Source: JAHIKV01 sp965195225 (lineage in GTDB: Bacteria > Planctomycetota > Planctomycetia > Pirellulales > Thermoguttaceae). Taken from it: a stretch of DNA of 7,106 nucleotides. The stretch spans positions 1-7,106 of the forward strand of contig CBDAFL010000041.1 of the NCBI GenBank assembly GCA_965195225.1, read 5' to 3'. Of the stretch, positions 1 to 6,421 are shown in pieces. The translations under genes were made by a program, and so were the position numbers. Position 1 is the first letter of the stretch. The number at the start of each line of letters is the position of its first letter. The notes below the pieces were generated by a model that saw only the letters and a list, made by a program, of their open reading frames with translations, ran no database searches and was not told where the DNA came from.

Positions 1-2
1 CT

Positions 3-293
3 TGGCTCCATCTCGATCCGGGACATCCCTGGCAGCCGCCGTTCGGTTTGGAACGAGTGGGCCGACCGCTCGTCGCCGTGGTGCAAATTGTCGGCGACCC
101 TCAACCGCTGGAGTACGTGTTGATTGGCTATCAACAGGGAAAGGAAACTAGCCGCTCGGTTTTGACCGTGGCCGGCCAGTCGCCCCACACATTCCGAGTC
201 GCCGTCGACCCGTGGCCTACGGAACTATCGCTGCTGGCCAAGACGGCATCGGGGGGGGGATTGGGGGGCCGATCATCGAAGTGGCACGGCTAG
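3..293 (+). CDS. 5' part of a frame-broken gene; unknown protein, partial at left edge
   Basis: This frame is open from the window edge to a TAG at 291-293 and has no stop before the G run at 251-259. It reads as ordinary protein with alternating hydrophobic strands (WQPPFGLERVGRPLVAVVQI, then LEYVLIGYQQGKE, then FRVAVDPWPTELSLLAK), consistent with a beta-sandwich module. After the nine-G run it degenerates into Gly/Ser-rich junk and stops. The frame used by the next ORF is blocked by a stop at about 149 and looks non-coding until the same G run, then gives good protein. I infer that both pieces belong to one gene, with true coding in this frame up to about 257. The real start lies left of the window; the internal GTG at 48 is not a convincing start and has no clear ribosome binding site. 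Function unknown. Confidence 0.6.
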   Translation, partial: WLHLDPGHPWQPPFGLERVGRPLVAVVQIVGDPQPLEYVLIGYQQGKETSRSVLTVAGQSPHTFRVAVDPWPTELSLLAKTASGGGLGGRSSKWHG

Positions 294-2026
294 CCGTGGA
301 ACCTATGCCGTTCCAAGCGGATGCCATCGCACGACCCGACCACATCATTCATCCAGTCGATCTCGGAACGATTCTGGTGCCGTCCGATTGGCTCTTGCTG
401 GCCGACGGGCAGACGGGAAGCGTCGACGTGGCTGCGATCAGCCGCAGTGGCGATACGCCCAACGCCAAAGCGACGGTCTGGTTCGAATCCTCACCGGCGG
501 CGAAGACGGCGGCGGACATTGCGCTCGTCAAGGATCGGCGGGCGCAAGTCTGCATTCCCCTTCCGCCAGTTTCCACCACGCTCGATAGCGACGTTCTTCA
601 CGTTAGCATTGTTTTGGCAAACGGCACAGAGTTTTGGCACAAGAAGATTAACAGCATGTTGGTCCATCTTCCGCCCAAGTTGCCCGAGTTCGGCGCCTTT
701 GAAACCAAACTTCGCTACGATGCGCCGATTTCCGTGATGGAGAACGATGGCACGTTCTCTTCGATGAGCTACGCAGACGTCTGGAATCCCCAGCTTCAGG
801 ACGTTGTGGTTGCGATGCCCAACGGCTCGCGATATGTCTTTTGGCGCGGCTCTAGCTACATACCGTTTTGGGCCAGCCGGCACAATACAGGCTTCTGTTA
901 CCAATGGGCTGAGAAGGCTTTCATAGACTCCCCGCCGCCGCCCGACCGCATCGATTGTATAGAGCCGCTGATGGACAAGGAACTCCGCTATGGCCGTGTG
1001 CGGATCGTAGAGTCGACGCCCGCACGAGTTCACGTCCGCTGGAGCTACCAGTCGTGCGATTTCGACTACAAGGTTTGGGGTGATTCGTCTGTCGAGGATT
1101 ACTATTTCTACCCAGACGGATTTGGCACGCGCGTGCTCACCCTTCAAAGCGAGCTTAAGCCGGAGTATGAGTTGAGCGAGTTCATCGTGCTAACACCTCC
1201 GTCGACCTATCCATTCAGCGTTTTGCCGCCGAATCTGGTGGATGTTCTCTACATGGACGGCCAGAAGCACGAAATCACATTTCCATTTCTCCGCGATGAA
1301 CGGGGCGATAAGACGAAGCCTCGCGATCTTCCGGCGATTTACCGCGTGCGGATGCACAAGGATGAACCACTGGCAGCGATCTATTTCAATCCGCTCCAGC
1401 AGAACTTTCCGCCGAATTACTTCAAGCCATTCTTTGACAAGGGCTATCTCGTTACTCCGACCTACTGGGGCAGCCACTGGCCGTTGGCACGCGGCAAGAC
1501 CACGGGCTGGGTGATCGACGATCGTGTGCAATTCACGCCCTGCCACAACAGCATTATGAGTTGGCGTTGCAACCAGCCGACGCCCGTGCGTACCGCTCAG
1601 TTCGAAACGCTCGATACGCTAGGCCGGTCCAGGCCGATGCTCGTGCAGACCTTGGTTTGGCTGATCGGCATGAGCGACGCAGGCGACGCACATCTTCTGG
1701 AGTGGGCTCAAAGTTTTTCCAAGCCGCCTTCGCTGGAAGTTCAGGGGGCACGGCTCGACGCTGAACCGTACGTCCCCGAGCGGCGCGCGATCCGGTTGAT
1801 CGTGGAGGACAAAACCGTCACAATCACGATCAAGCCTGCTACGGTGTGCGTCAATCCGGTGTTCGAGCTCTCAGAAGCGCCGAAGACGCTCGCCAGCGTG
1901 CGGTTGGCCAACCGCCTGCTGGAGACGAAGGAATATGCTTGGGATGGCAAGACGCTTTGGGTCAAGGCAACCTTGACCCAAGACACGCCGCTGCGATTGG
2001 AGTTTGGCATTTCATCCGTGAAATAA
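212..2026 (+). CDS. Large protein of unknown function (main part of the frame-broken gene)
   Basis: This is a 604-codon open frame with a formal GTG at 212, but coding character begins only after the G run (about 260). The first ~16 residues are probably not translated in this frame. It joins the preceding frame to give a protein of at least ~670 residues. The body is rich in aromatic residues and beta-strand patterns. Numbered from 212 it has a motif RYVFWRGSSYIPFW at about 207-220, a WSYQSCDFDYKVWGD segment, DYYFYPDGFGTRVL, and TYWGSHWPLARGKTTG followed by HNSIMSW. The last ~80 residues (VTITIKPATVCVNPVFEL onward) look like a C-terminal Ig-like or carbohydrate-binding-type sandwich. Such aromatic, Trp/Tyr-rich proteins in planctomycetes are often secreted and sometimes linked to polysaccharide breakdown, but I recognise no catalytic motif and assign no reaction. 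Ninety-one bp separate it from the ceramidase-like gene on the same strand, so co-transcription is possible. Confidence 0.8.
   Translation: MAYGTIAAGQDGIGGGIGGPIIEVARLAVEPMPFQADAIARPDHIIHPVDLGTILVPSDWLLLADGQTGSVDVAAISRSGDTPNAKATVWFESSPAAKTAADIALVKDRRAQVCIPLPPVSTTLDSDVLHVSIVLANGTEFWHKKINSMLVHLPPKLPEFGAFETKLRYDAPISVMENDGTFSSMSYADVWNPQLQDVVVAMPNGSRYVFWRGSSYIPFWASRHNTGFCYQWAEKAFIDSPPPPDRIDCIEPLMDKELRYGRVRIVESTPARVHVRWSYQSCDFDYKVWGDSSVEDYYFYPDGFGTRVLTLQSELKPEYELSEFIVLTPPSTYPFSVLPPNLVDVLYMDGQKHEITFPFLRDERGDKTKPRDLPAIYRVRMHKDEPLAAIYFNPLQQNFPPNYFKPFFDKGYLVTPTYWGSHWPLARGKTTGWVIDDRVQFTPCHNSIMSWRCNQPTPVRTAQFETLDTLGRSRPMLVQTLVWLIGMSDAGDAHLLEWAQSFSKPPSLEVQGARLDAEPYVPERRAIRLIVEDKTVTITIKPATVCVNPVFELSEAPKTLASVRLANRLLETKEYAWDGKTLWVKATLTQDTPLRLEFGISSVK
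251..259 (+). other. G9 homopolymer at the site of a frame break
   Basis: Nine consecutive G, with a second run of six G at 263-268. Upstream coding is in the frame of position 3 and downstream coding in the frame of position 2. Restoring one continuous protein needs one extra G, two fewer G, or a -1 slip of ribosome or polymerase. Such a tract is a typical place for an assembly or sequencing indel. It is also a typical slippery site for a real frameshift, phase variation or transcriptional slippage, and the sequence alone cannot decide between these. Confidence 0.75.
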
Positions 2027-2117
2027 CGGAGGCAACACAAGACAAACTTTGAGAAGGGAACCGATATTTGTCGGCGAACTGAAATGGCACACCTGGGGTG
2101 AATAGGAGACGTCCGAA
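2027..2117 (+). promoter_or_regulatory. Intergenic spacer with ribosome binding site for the ceramidase-like gene
   Basis: This 91-bp spacer holds AGGAG at 2104-2108, nine bases before the ATG at 2118, which supports that start. I see no convincing hairpin with a T tract, so no intrinsic terminator separates the two genes. No clear -35/-10 pair is recognisable, but planctomycete promoters are not reliably read by eye. Confidence 0.55.
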
Positions 2118-3659
2118 ATGCACAGCTTCATGTGGAGATGTGTCATACTGCTTTCTTGCTTTGCGATGTCGGTGCCGACGGCCGTCCGCGCAACAGCCGA
2201 GCCGCCGCGTCTGCGCCTTGCCGCCCTGGAGTTCGCCCTGTTGCCGAATGTCGATGCGTCGACGTCGAGCAGGGTGGGCGCCCAGACCACCAAGGTCGTC
2301 GGACCGTTGAAGACAACCGTGTTTTTGTTGGAGGACAAGGAGACGCGGCTCTGCCTGGTGACGACGCACTTCGCCGATGTGGCGGCCAACGTTATCCAGC
2401 TCTTTCGCGAGATGGTGGCCGGGGAGTTGGGGCTTCCCTTGTCGCAGGTTTGGATCTTCACGTCGCACAATCACAGCGGCGTGTTGTTTGCCGACAACAG
2501 GGTGCCGGCTTACGCCGTACCCGCCCGGGGGTGTCCGCCGGCGCACTTGTTGCCCATCGGCGAGAAGTTCCTGGCCGAACTGCGCAGCCATGTCCGGCGC
2601 CTGCCGGGGATGCTCCAGCCGGTGACCGTGTGGTGGGCCGAGGGGCGTGAAGACCGCATCACCTACAATCGCAAGGGGCGCCGCGCCGACGGTACGACCT
2701 ACCTCATGCGCGAGGAAGACAGGGTGCTCGTCGCAAAGGACTACCGTGGCGACGTCGACACACAGGCCCCGCTGGTGGTGTTTAAGAACGAGGCCGGCCG
2801 GATCATCGCCGCACTGATCCAATTCACGGGGCACCCCGTCACCAGCTACCATCCAGAAAAGCCGATCGTGTTCGGCGAATGGCCGCAGGTCGCCTCCGAC
2901 CTGCTGGCCGAACATCTCGACCCCGCCGGGAGCCTGCCGATAGGCTTCCTGCAAGGTTGCGCCGGCGACGTGAACTCGAAGGAGATGTTTTGCGGAGGCG
3001 TCGAGCGGGCAACCGCCTTCGGTCGCATGTTGGGCGAAAGCTATGTCAAAGCGGCGACCAAGCTGCAACCGTCGCGGCGCGACGGCTTGGATATGGAGGT
3101 GGTGACGGTCAAACTGCCGCTGGCCCCGCTGCCGCCGCGCGACGTGCTGACCACCGAACTCGCGGAGATGGACGACTTCATCCGGCGAGCCAACAGCGGC
3201 GACGACGACACGCTGTTCTGCGTGGGCCTGAATTTCCCCCGATCGCTGACCCCGCTATACCGCGGCCGACTGGTGCGGGAGATACGCGATTGGAATCTCT
3301 GGGCGCTCCGCATGCACGAGAAGGGGGCGGATACGCTACCACGGCACCTCGATATGGAGATCGCCGTGATTCGCCTGGGAGACGTGGGCATCGTGGCACT
3401 GCCCTGCGAGCCGTTTCAAGGCATCGGCCGGCTGATTCGCCGCGGTTCGCCTCTGCCAATCAACATCCCTTGCGGCTACGCAAACGCGTCGCAGGGCTAC
3501 ATTACCGATAGTCCCAACACGGGTGATCGGGAATACATGAGCTCCTTCTATCGCTATACTAAGTACCGCCCGCCGCTGAAGAAGCCGGCTGGCGACGTGC
3601 TCGCCCGTCGGGCCGTGGAAATCCTCAATAGCTTCGCCAAGGAGCCCACCCATCGCTGA
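2118..3659 (+). CDS. Secreted neutral/alkaline non-lysosomal ceramidase-family protein
   Basis: The product is 513 residues. Residues 1 to about 26 form a signal peptide (Met-Arg start, hydrophobic VILLSCFAMSV, then AVRATA before the mature end), so the protein is exported. The rest fits the N-terminal catalytic domain of the alkaline ceramidase family, in family order: SHNHSG at 116-121, RITYNR at 180-185, FTGHP at 236-240, FLQGCAGDVN at 277-286, LPCEPF around 429-433 and YANASQGYIT at 454-463. In studied ceramidases the zinc is held by two His, a Glu and a Tyr. H117 or H119, H239, E431 and Y454 or Y461 are the candidates here. The serine that follows GDV in the Pseudomonas enzyme is Asn286 here, so hydrolysis of ceramide is doubtful and another amide, ester or carbohydrate substrate is possible. 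The C-terminal Ig-like domain of longer ceramidases is absent. The start is set by AGGAG at 2104-2108. The gene end overlaps the inferred start of the acyltransferase. Confidence 0.85.
   Translation: MHSFMWRCVILLSCFAMSVPTAVRATAEPPRLRLAALEFALLPNVDASTSSRVGAQTTKVVGPLKTTVFLLEDKETRLCLVTTHFADVAANVIQLFREMVAGELGLPLSQVWIFTSHNHSGVLFADNRVPAYAVPARGCPPAHLLPIGEKFLAELRSHVRRLPGMLQPVTVWWAEGREDRITYNRKGRRADGTTYLMREEDRVLVAKDYRGDVDTQAPLVVFKNEAGRIIAALIQFTGHPVTSYHPEKPIVFGEWPQVASDLLAEHLDPAGSLPIGFLQGCAGDVNSKEMFCGGVERATAFGRMLGESYVKAATKLQPSRRDGLDMEVVTVKLPLAPLPPRDVLTTELAEMDDFIRRANSGDDDTLFCVGLNFPRSLTPLYRGRLVREIRDWNLWALRMHEKGADTLPRHLDMEIAVIRLGDVGIVALPCEPFQGIGRLIRRGSPLPINIPCGYANASQGYITDSPNTGDREYMSSFYRYTKYRPPLKKPAGDVLARRAVEILNSFAKEPTHR
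3639..3644 (+). promoter_or_regulatory. Shine-Dalgarno AAGGAG pointing at an ATC triplet
   Basis: A full AAGGAG lies inside the end of the ceramidase-like gene, seven bases before ATC at 3652-3654, in the acyltransferase frame. The upstream gene stops at TGA 3657-3659, so the arrangement is that of two translationally coupled, overlapping genes. No ATG, GTG or TTG stands at the expected position. Confidence 0.55.
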
Positions 3660-4302
3660 CAAGCCCTGGTGCGAAATCGGACCGCATGCCCAAGTTGATG
3701 AGGGTGTGGTGCTCGGCTACCGCTACCCAGGTGACTCGTGCCCCCTTCGCATCGGCGCGCACGCCATCATCCGCGCCGGGGCGGTGATCTATGCCAACAC
3801 CACGATTGGGAATCGCTTCCAGTGCGGGCACCACGCGCTGATCCGCGCCGAGGTGACCATCGGCGACCGCTGCGTGGTGCATCACAAGTGTACGCTGGAA
3901 GGGCGGATCCGCGTCGGCAACGGCGTGAAGATCATGGCCCACGTCTACATTCCCAGCGGTACGCTGATCGGCAGCATGGTGTTCATCGGGCCGGGCACGA
4001 CCTTCTTAAACGATAAGTATCCCATGCGCCGAGCCGTACCGGTGCAAGGGGTGCGGATCGAAGATCACGTGACCATCGGCGGCGGAGTGACAATCTGCCC
4101 GGGCGTAACGGTCGGGCGCAACACGTTCATCGGCGCAGGCTCGCTCGTAAACAAGGATGTTCCGCCCGACACCCTCGCCTACGGCGTTCCCGCCCAGCAC
4201 CATCCCTTGCCCGATTCCTTGTCGCAGGGCAATCTACCCGAATTGCTGCTGCCGCAAACCGATCTTTGGGGATCGCAAAGCGACGACTCCTGGAGGAAAT
4301 AA
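3652..4302 (+). CDS. Left-handed beta-helix (hexapeptide-repeat) acyltransferase
   Basis: The product is 216 residues from the inferred start at 3652, or 198 residues from the first conventional start, GTG at 3706. It belongs to the hexapeptide-repeat acyltransferases, which form trimers and transfer acetyl or acyl groups from CoA or ACP, usually to sugar nucleotides or amino sugars in the cytoplasm. The imperfect [LIV]-G-x4 repeat is visible throughout: IGPHAQVDEGVVLG, IGAHAIIRAGAVI, IGNRFQCGHHALI, IGDRCVVHHKCTL, VGNGVKIMAHVYI, IGSMVFIGPGTTF, then the loop FLNDKYPMRRAVP, then IEDHVTIGGGVTI, VGRNTFIGAGSLV, ending DVPPDTLAYGVPAQ. The FxNDxYP loop is typical of sugar-nucleotide acetyltransferases of the WbpD/WlbB/PglD type, but the exact substrate is not readable. 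The GTG at 3706 would remove the first coil, so I prefer the upstream start despite its ATC codon. Overlap with the ceramidase-like gene implies coupled expression. Alternative: the ATC is an assembly error for ATG. Confidence 0.85.
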   Translation: MADKPWCEIGPHAQVDEGVVLGYRYPGDSCPLRIGAHAIIRAGAVIYANTTIGNRFQCGHHALIRAEVTIGDRCVVHHKCTLEGRIRVGNGVKIMAHVYIPSGTLIGSMVFIGPGTTFLNDKYPMRRAVPVQGVRIEDHVTIGGGVTICPGVTVGRNTFIGAGSLVNKDVPPDTLAYGVPAQHHPLPDSLSQGNLPELLLPQTDLWGSQSDDSWRK

Positions 4303-4456
4303 CGCTCGGGTTCGTGCTCCTGCCGTCTCGGGAAGCAGGTTCCTTCTTGAATACGGCAACACCTGCCGCAACCGTTTCACCTGTCGGAACGACCAGAAGA
4401 GCATGGTATTCCGGACCGGGTGGCCTGGCAAGACCGACGTTCCGTCGGCCGCGAAA
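4303..4456. other. Convergent intergenic region with one short hairpin
   Basis: This 154-bp gap lies between the + strand acyltransferase and the - strand remnant. CCGACG (4434-4439), loop TTC and CGTCGG (4443-4448) form a perfect six-pair stem just beyond the remnant's stop. It lacks a T tract on either strand, so it may be a weak bidirectional terminator or chance. GGAGG at 4292-4296 lies in the last codons of the acyltransferase, but no credible gene starts downstream. I see nothing else here. Confidence 0.35.
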
Positions 4457-4879
4457 CTATCGCTCGCGTCGAACTTCCACCTTCAACTGGCCGGCATTGT
4501 CGTGCAGTTCGCCGGGCGAGTCGTTGATCTTCAGGAAGAGCGTGCCGGTTTCGGCGGGCGTGATGGTCGCGCCCAGGCCGACAGAGGTGGGGCGCAACAG
4601 CGCGGAGGTGCTGCCCGGCGGTGGATCGTCGGGCCGAACCGCCGCCAGCAGTATGCCCAGCGGACGTCCTTTGTAGTAGCGGATCGAGACGCCGCCCGGC
4701 TCGCACCACCAGACTTTCGGCTTCCGGGAAGTATCCGCCCTCACCCCCGGCCCCTCTCTCAAAGGGAGAGGGGAGGTTGTGGCAATTTTGTAGCGGCCCG
4801 AGGCGGTCAGGCGGTATTTCTTGCCCGACTCCAATCGCAGGCCGGAGTTTTGCCAATAGATGAGAAGGCATCGGTGGGG
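4457..4879 (-). pseudogene. 3' remnant of a secreted-type gene with a PA-I lectin-like C-terminal domain
   Basis: The frame is open from just after a stop at 4880-4882 down to TAG at 4457-4459. Reading on the - strand, sensible protein begins at YWQNSGLRLESGKKYRL, well before the only usable start (TTG at 4834). It continues with LTASGRY, then PKVWWCEPGGVSIRYYKGRP, GILLAAVRPDDPP, and finally GTLFLKINDSPGELHDNAG before the stop. The RINDS/KINDS-P-x-ELxDNxG ending resembles the calcium-site region of PA-I (LecA)-like galactose-binding lectin domains, which planctomycetes use as C-terminal modules of secreted proteins. This resemblance is from memory. There is no start codon with a ribosome binding site, no signal peptide, and homology-like sequence stops abruptly near 4861-4880. 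I therefore read it as a truncated gene end. Between KIA and KPK an in-frame insert of about 19 residues carries the palindromic repeat. Confidence 0.6.
4738..4776. repeat. Small palindromic repeat inserted in frame in the remnant gene
   Basis: A CCCTCACCCC flank leads into CCCCTCTCTC (4751-4760), loop AAA and GGGAGAGGGG (4764-4773). The ten-pair stem contains one G-T pair, and GGGGAGG follows. This is the well-known dispersed repeat that, when translated, gives peptides such as SPLPLREGPGVRA. Here it sits inside the - strand remnant at residues about 19-37 (4724-4780) without breaking the frame. Only one copy is in the window, so its dispersed nature rests on general knowledge. Confidence 0.7.
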
Positions 4880-4886
4880 TTAGATT

Positions 4887-6296
4887 TCATGGATTGCTTA
4901 CCTCTCTAACGGTTAAGAGTTTCCCGTCGGCACCGATAGAAGCGGCCTTTCGACGGCTGCGGTCTGCGGCCTCTGTCTTCACCCTCAGTCGAAGCCCTAG
5001 CTCGTCAAAGGTTTCGCCGAAGGCGTCTACCACCGCCGGCAAGTCTCCCGTCCCTGCGTAAACCGCATCGTGGAGCGTGACAACCGGGAACCGCCCGACA
5101 AGCCGCGGGGCCACGTTCTCGATAACCAGCCAGCTTTCCAGCCGTTGCAGCGTCCTGATCAGTTCCCCGTGGTCCGCCCGGTTTATCCAGCCCGCAAAGC
5201 GGTGGACGCTTGGGTAAGCCCGTTGGAATACCCGCTCGAATGGGCTGGGGTAGTGCCCGTTCTTGGCAAGCACGTCTCGCATCAGGAGCACCTTCACCCT
5301 GTCTCTGGCTTCCCCCGGATCGTCAGGGAGCGCAACGCCGTCCGCCTTGCAGTCGGCGACAAGCTGGCCGTAGAGGTCTCCCGCCAAGACGGCAGACTCA
5401 AAGTCCGAGAAGTCGGCAGCCAGCGCAGGCGCGCCCCTGTTGGCGCTGAAAAGGGCAAGCAGCAGGCCAGACAGGCCGGAGCGTCGGCGGCGGGGAGAGG
5501 GCAGGCAGGCCAGGGAGTCCAGCATGGTACTCATATATGTGGGAACATTTCGGCGATTTCCGAGCCTGATTAAACCCGCCAATAGTGTGGGCTGCGCGCA
5601 TCGAATGTCCGCGCCGTCGATCGCTTCGCCCTCCAAGCGGATCGTCTTGCGGAGTTCGCGCTTCAAGCCGGTCAGGCCGTTGAAACATCGGCCGGTGCCG
5701 CATACCGAAAACTTGAGTTCGGCCCGCCTGATGTCCTCCACAAGAACGCGCTGGCAGAGCTGCGCCTTGACGGCCAGCCCGTCCAGGATCGCATCGGCGG
5801 TGGGGAGGATCGTCAAACTCTGCTGGCTTTCCGCCAGTTGACGGTGAATCGGCAACCACTGCGATGATTCCTCTTGCCGTAGCCGTTCGCACTCTCTCGC
5901 CAGCCGCTTGATAAGTTGCCGGTCTTGCACCTCGACCAGCTTGCACTTCTCCTCCAGCGTCTTCTGGGTGAACCTGTAGCCCTTCGCCTTCACGCCGGCG
6001 AAGTAGCCGGCGGGCGGGTCGATCACACCGGCGTCAACGATAGCGCGTACGACGGCGGGCTGCGCCCGTTTGCTCATCACCCGGCGAAGGATTCGGGAGT
6101 CCAGTCTGGCATAGCCCCGCTCGTCCGTCTGTTCGTGTGCGGTCTTGGTTACGATGGTATGAAGAAACCACCGCGCATCGTCCCCGCGCCGGCAGAGCCG
6201 TGCCGGCAGCACTTGCTCTGGCTCGAAGCCATCCGGCACTGCAAGAAGCGGTGCATTAACTGACCGCCCCGAACCGGCGGTACGCTTCAGCCTCAT
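4887..6296 (-). CDS. Stand-alone family A DNA polymerase-like protein, probably of a plasmid or phage
   Basis: The product is 469 residues. I choose ATG at 6296 because GGAGG (6305-6309) sits eight bases upstream; a GTG at 6347 in the same frame lacks such a site. The C-terminal half carries features like the palm and fingers of family A polymerases: GRCFNGLTGLKRELR leading to IDGADIRCAQP at about 226-236 (motif A-like, Asp230), GDLYGQL at about 306-312, RDRVKVLLMR at 331-340 (motif B-like Arg/Lys), LQRLES at 383-388, and VVTLHDAVYA at 405-414 (motif C-like His409-Asp410). There is no 3'-5' or 5'-3' exonuclease domain. The N-terminal ~160 residues are Lys/Arg-rich with a charged helical stretch (LEEKCKL to RLRQEESSQW). 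An Arg/Ser-rich low-complexity patch (LPSPRRRRSGLSG) lies near 265-277. Proteins with this spacing occur on plasmids and phages, where a replication role is assumed. Enzymatic activity here is inference; a degenerate polymerase fold is the alternative. Confidence 0.6.
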   Translation of the reverse strand: MRLKRTAGSGRSVNAPLLAVPDGFEPEQVLPARLCRRGDDARWFLHTIVTKTAHEQTDERGYARLDSRILRRVMSKRAQPAVVRAIVDAGVIDPPAGYFAGVKAKGYRFTQKTLEEKCKLVEVQDRQLIKRLARECERLRQEESSQWLPIHRQLAESQQSLTILPTADAILDGLAVKAQLCQRVLVEDIRRAELKFSVCGTGRCFNGLTGLKRELRKTIRLEGEAIDGADIRCAQPTLLAGLIRLGNRRNVPTYMSTMLDSLACLPSPRRRRSGLSGLLLALFSANRGAPALAADFSDFESAVLAGDLYGQLVADCKADGVALPDDPGEARDRVKVLLMRDVLAKNGHYPSPFERVFQRAYPSVHRFAGWINRADHGELIRTLQRLESWLVIENVAPRLVGRFPVVTLHDAVYAGTGDLPAVVDAFGETFDELGLRLRVKTEAADRSRRKAASIGADGKLLTVREVSNP

Positions 6297-6304
6297 TCCT
6301 CGCC

Positions 6305-6309
6305 CCTCC
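6305..6309 (-). promoter_or_regulatory. Ribosome binding site GGAGG of the polymerase-like gene
   Basis: On the - strand GGAGG precedes ATG 6296 by eight bases, which decides this start over the in-frame GTG at 6347. The 125-bp stretch between this gene and the one upstream on the same strand (6297-6421) is A-rich near 6421 and shows no clear promoter or terminator, so the two may share a transcript. Confidence 0.55.
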
Positions 6310-6421
6310 ACTTCCCAAGGGTTTTCAGCACGGCCCGTCGTGTACACCTTCCAACTCCGCGGCGTCTGCCTCCGTGGTCGATTTTGAGCAAGCAGAATTG
6401 CTTTTTTGGGTGCTTCGTTTT

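Noticed and set aside
1962..3068. Long open frame (368 codons) on the - strand opposite the ceramidase-like gene
   Set aside because: It is the antisense shadow of a clear gene in GC-rich DNA; its composition is Arg/Gly/His-rich, with no domain pattern.
4157..4909. Open frame of 250 codons on the + strand across the convergent region
   Set aside because: It starts inside the acyltransferase and then runs antisense to the lectin-like remnant and the palindromic repeat, with low-complexity Arg/Gly-rich content.
6390..6407. AAGCA-GAAT-TGCTT hairpin followed by T residues, like a + strand terminator
   Set aside because: The stem is only five A/T-rich pairs and there is no + strand gene upstream to end here.
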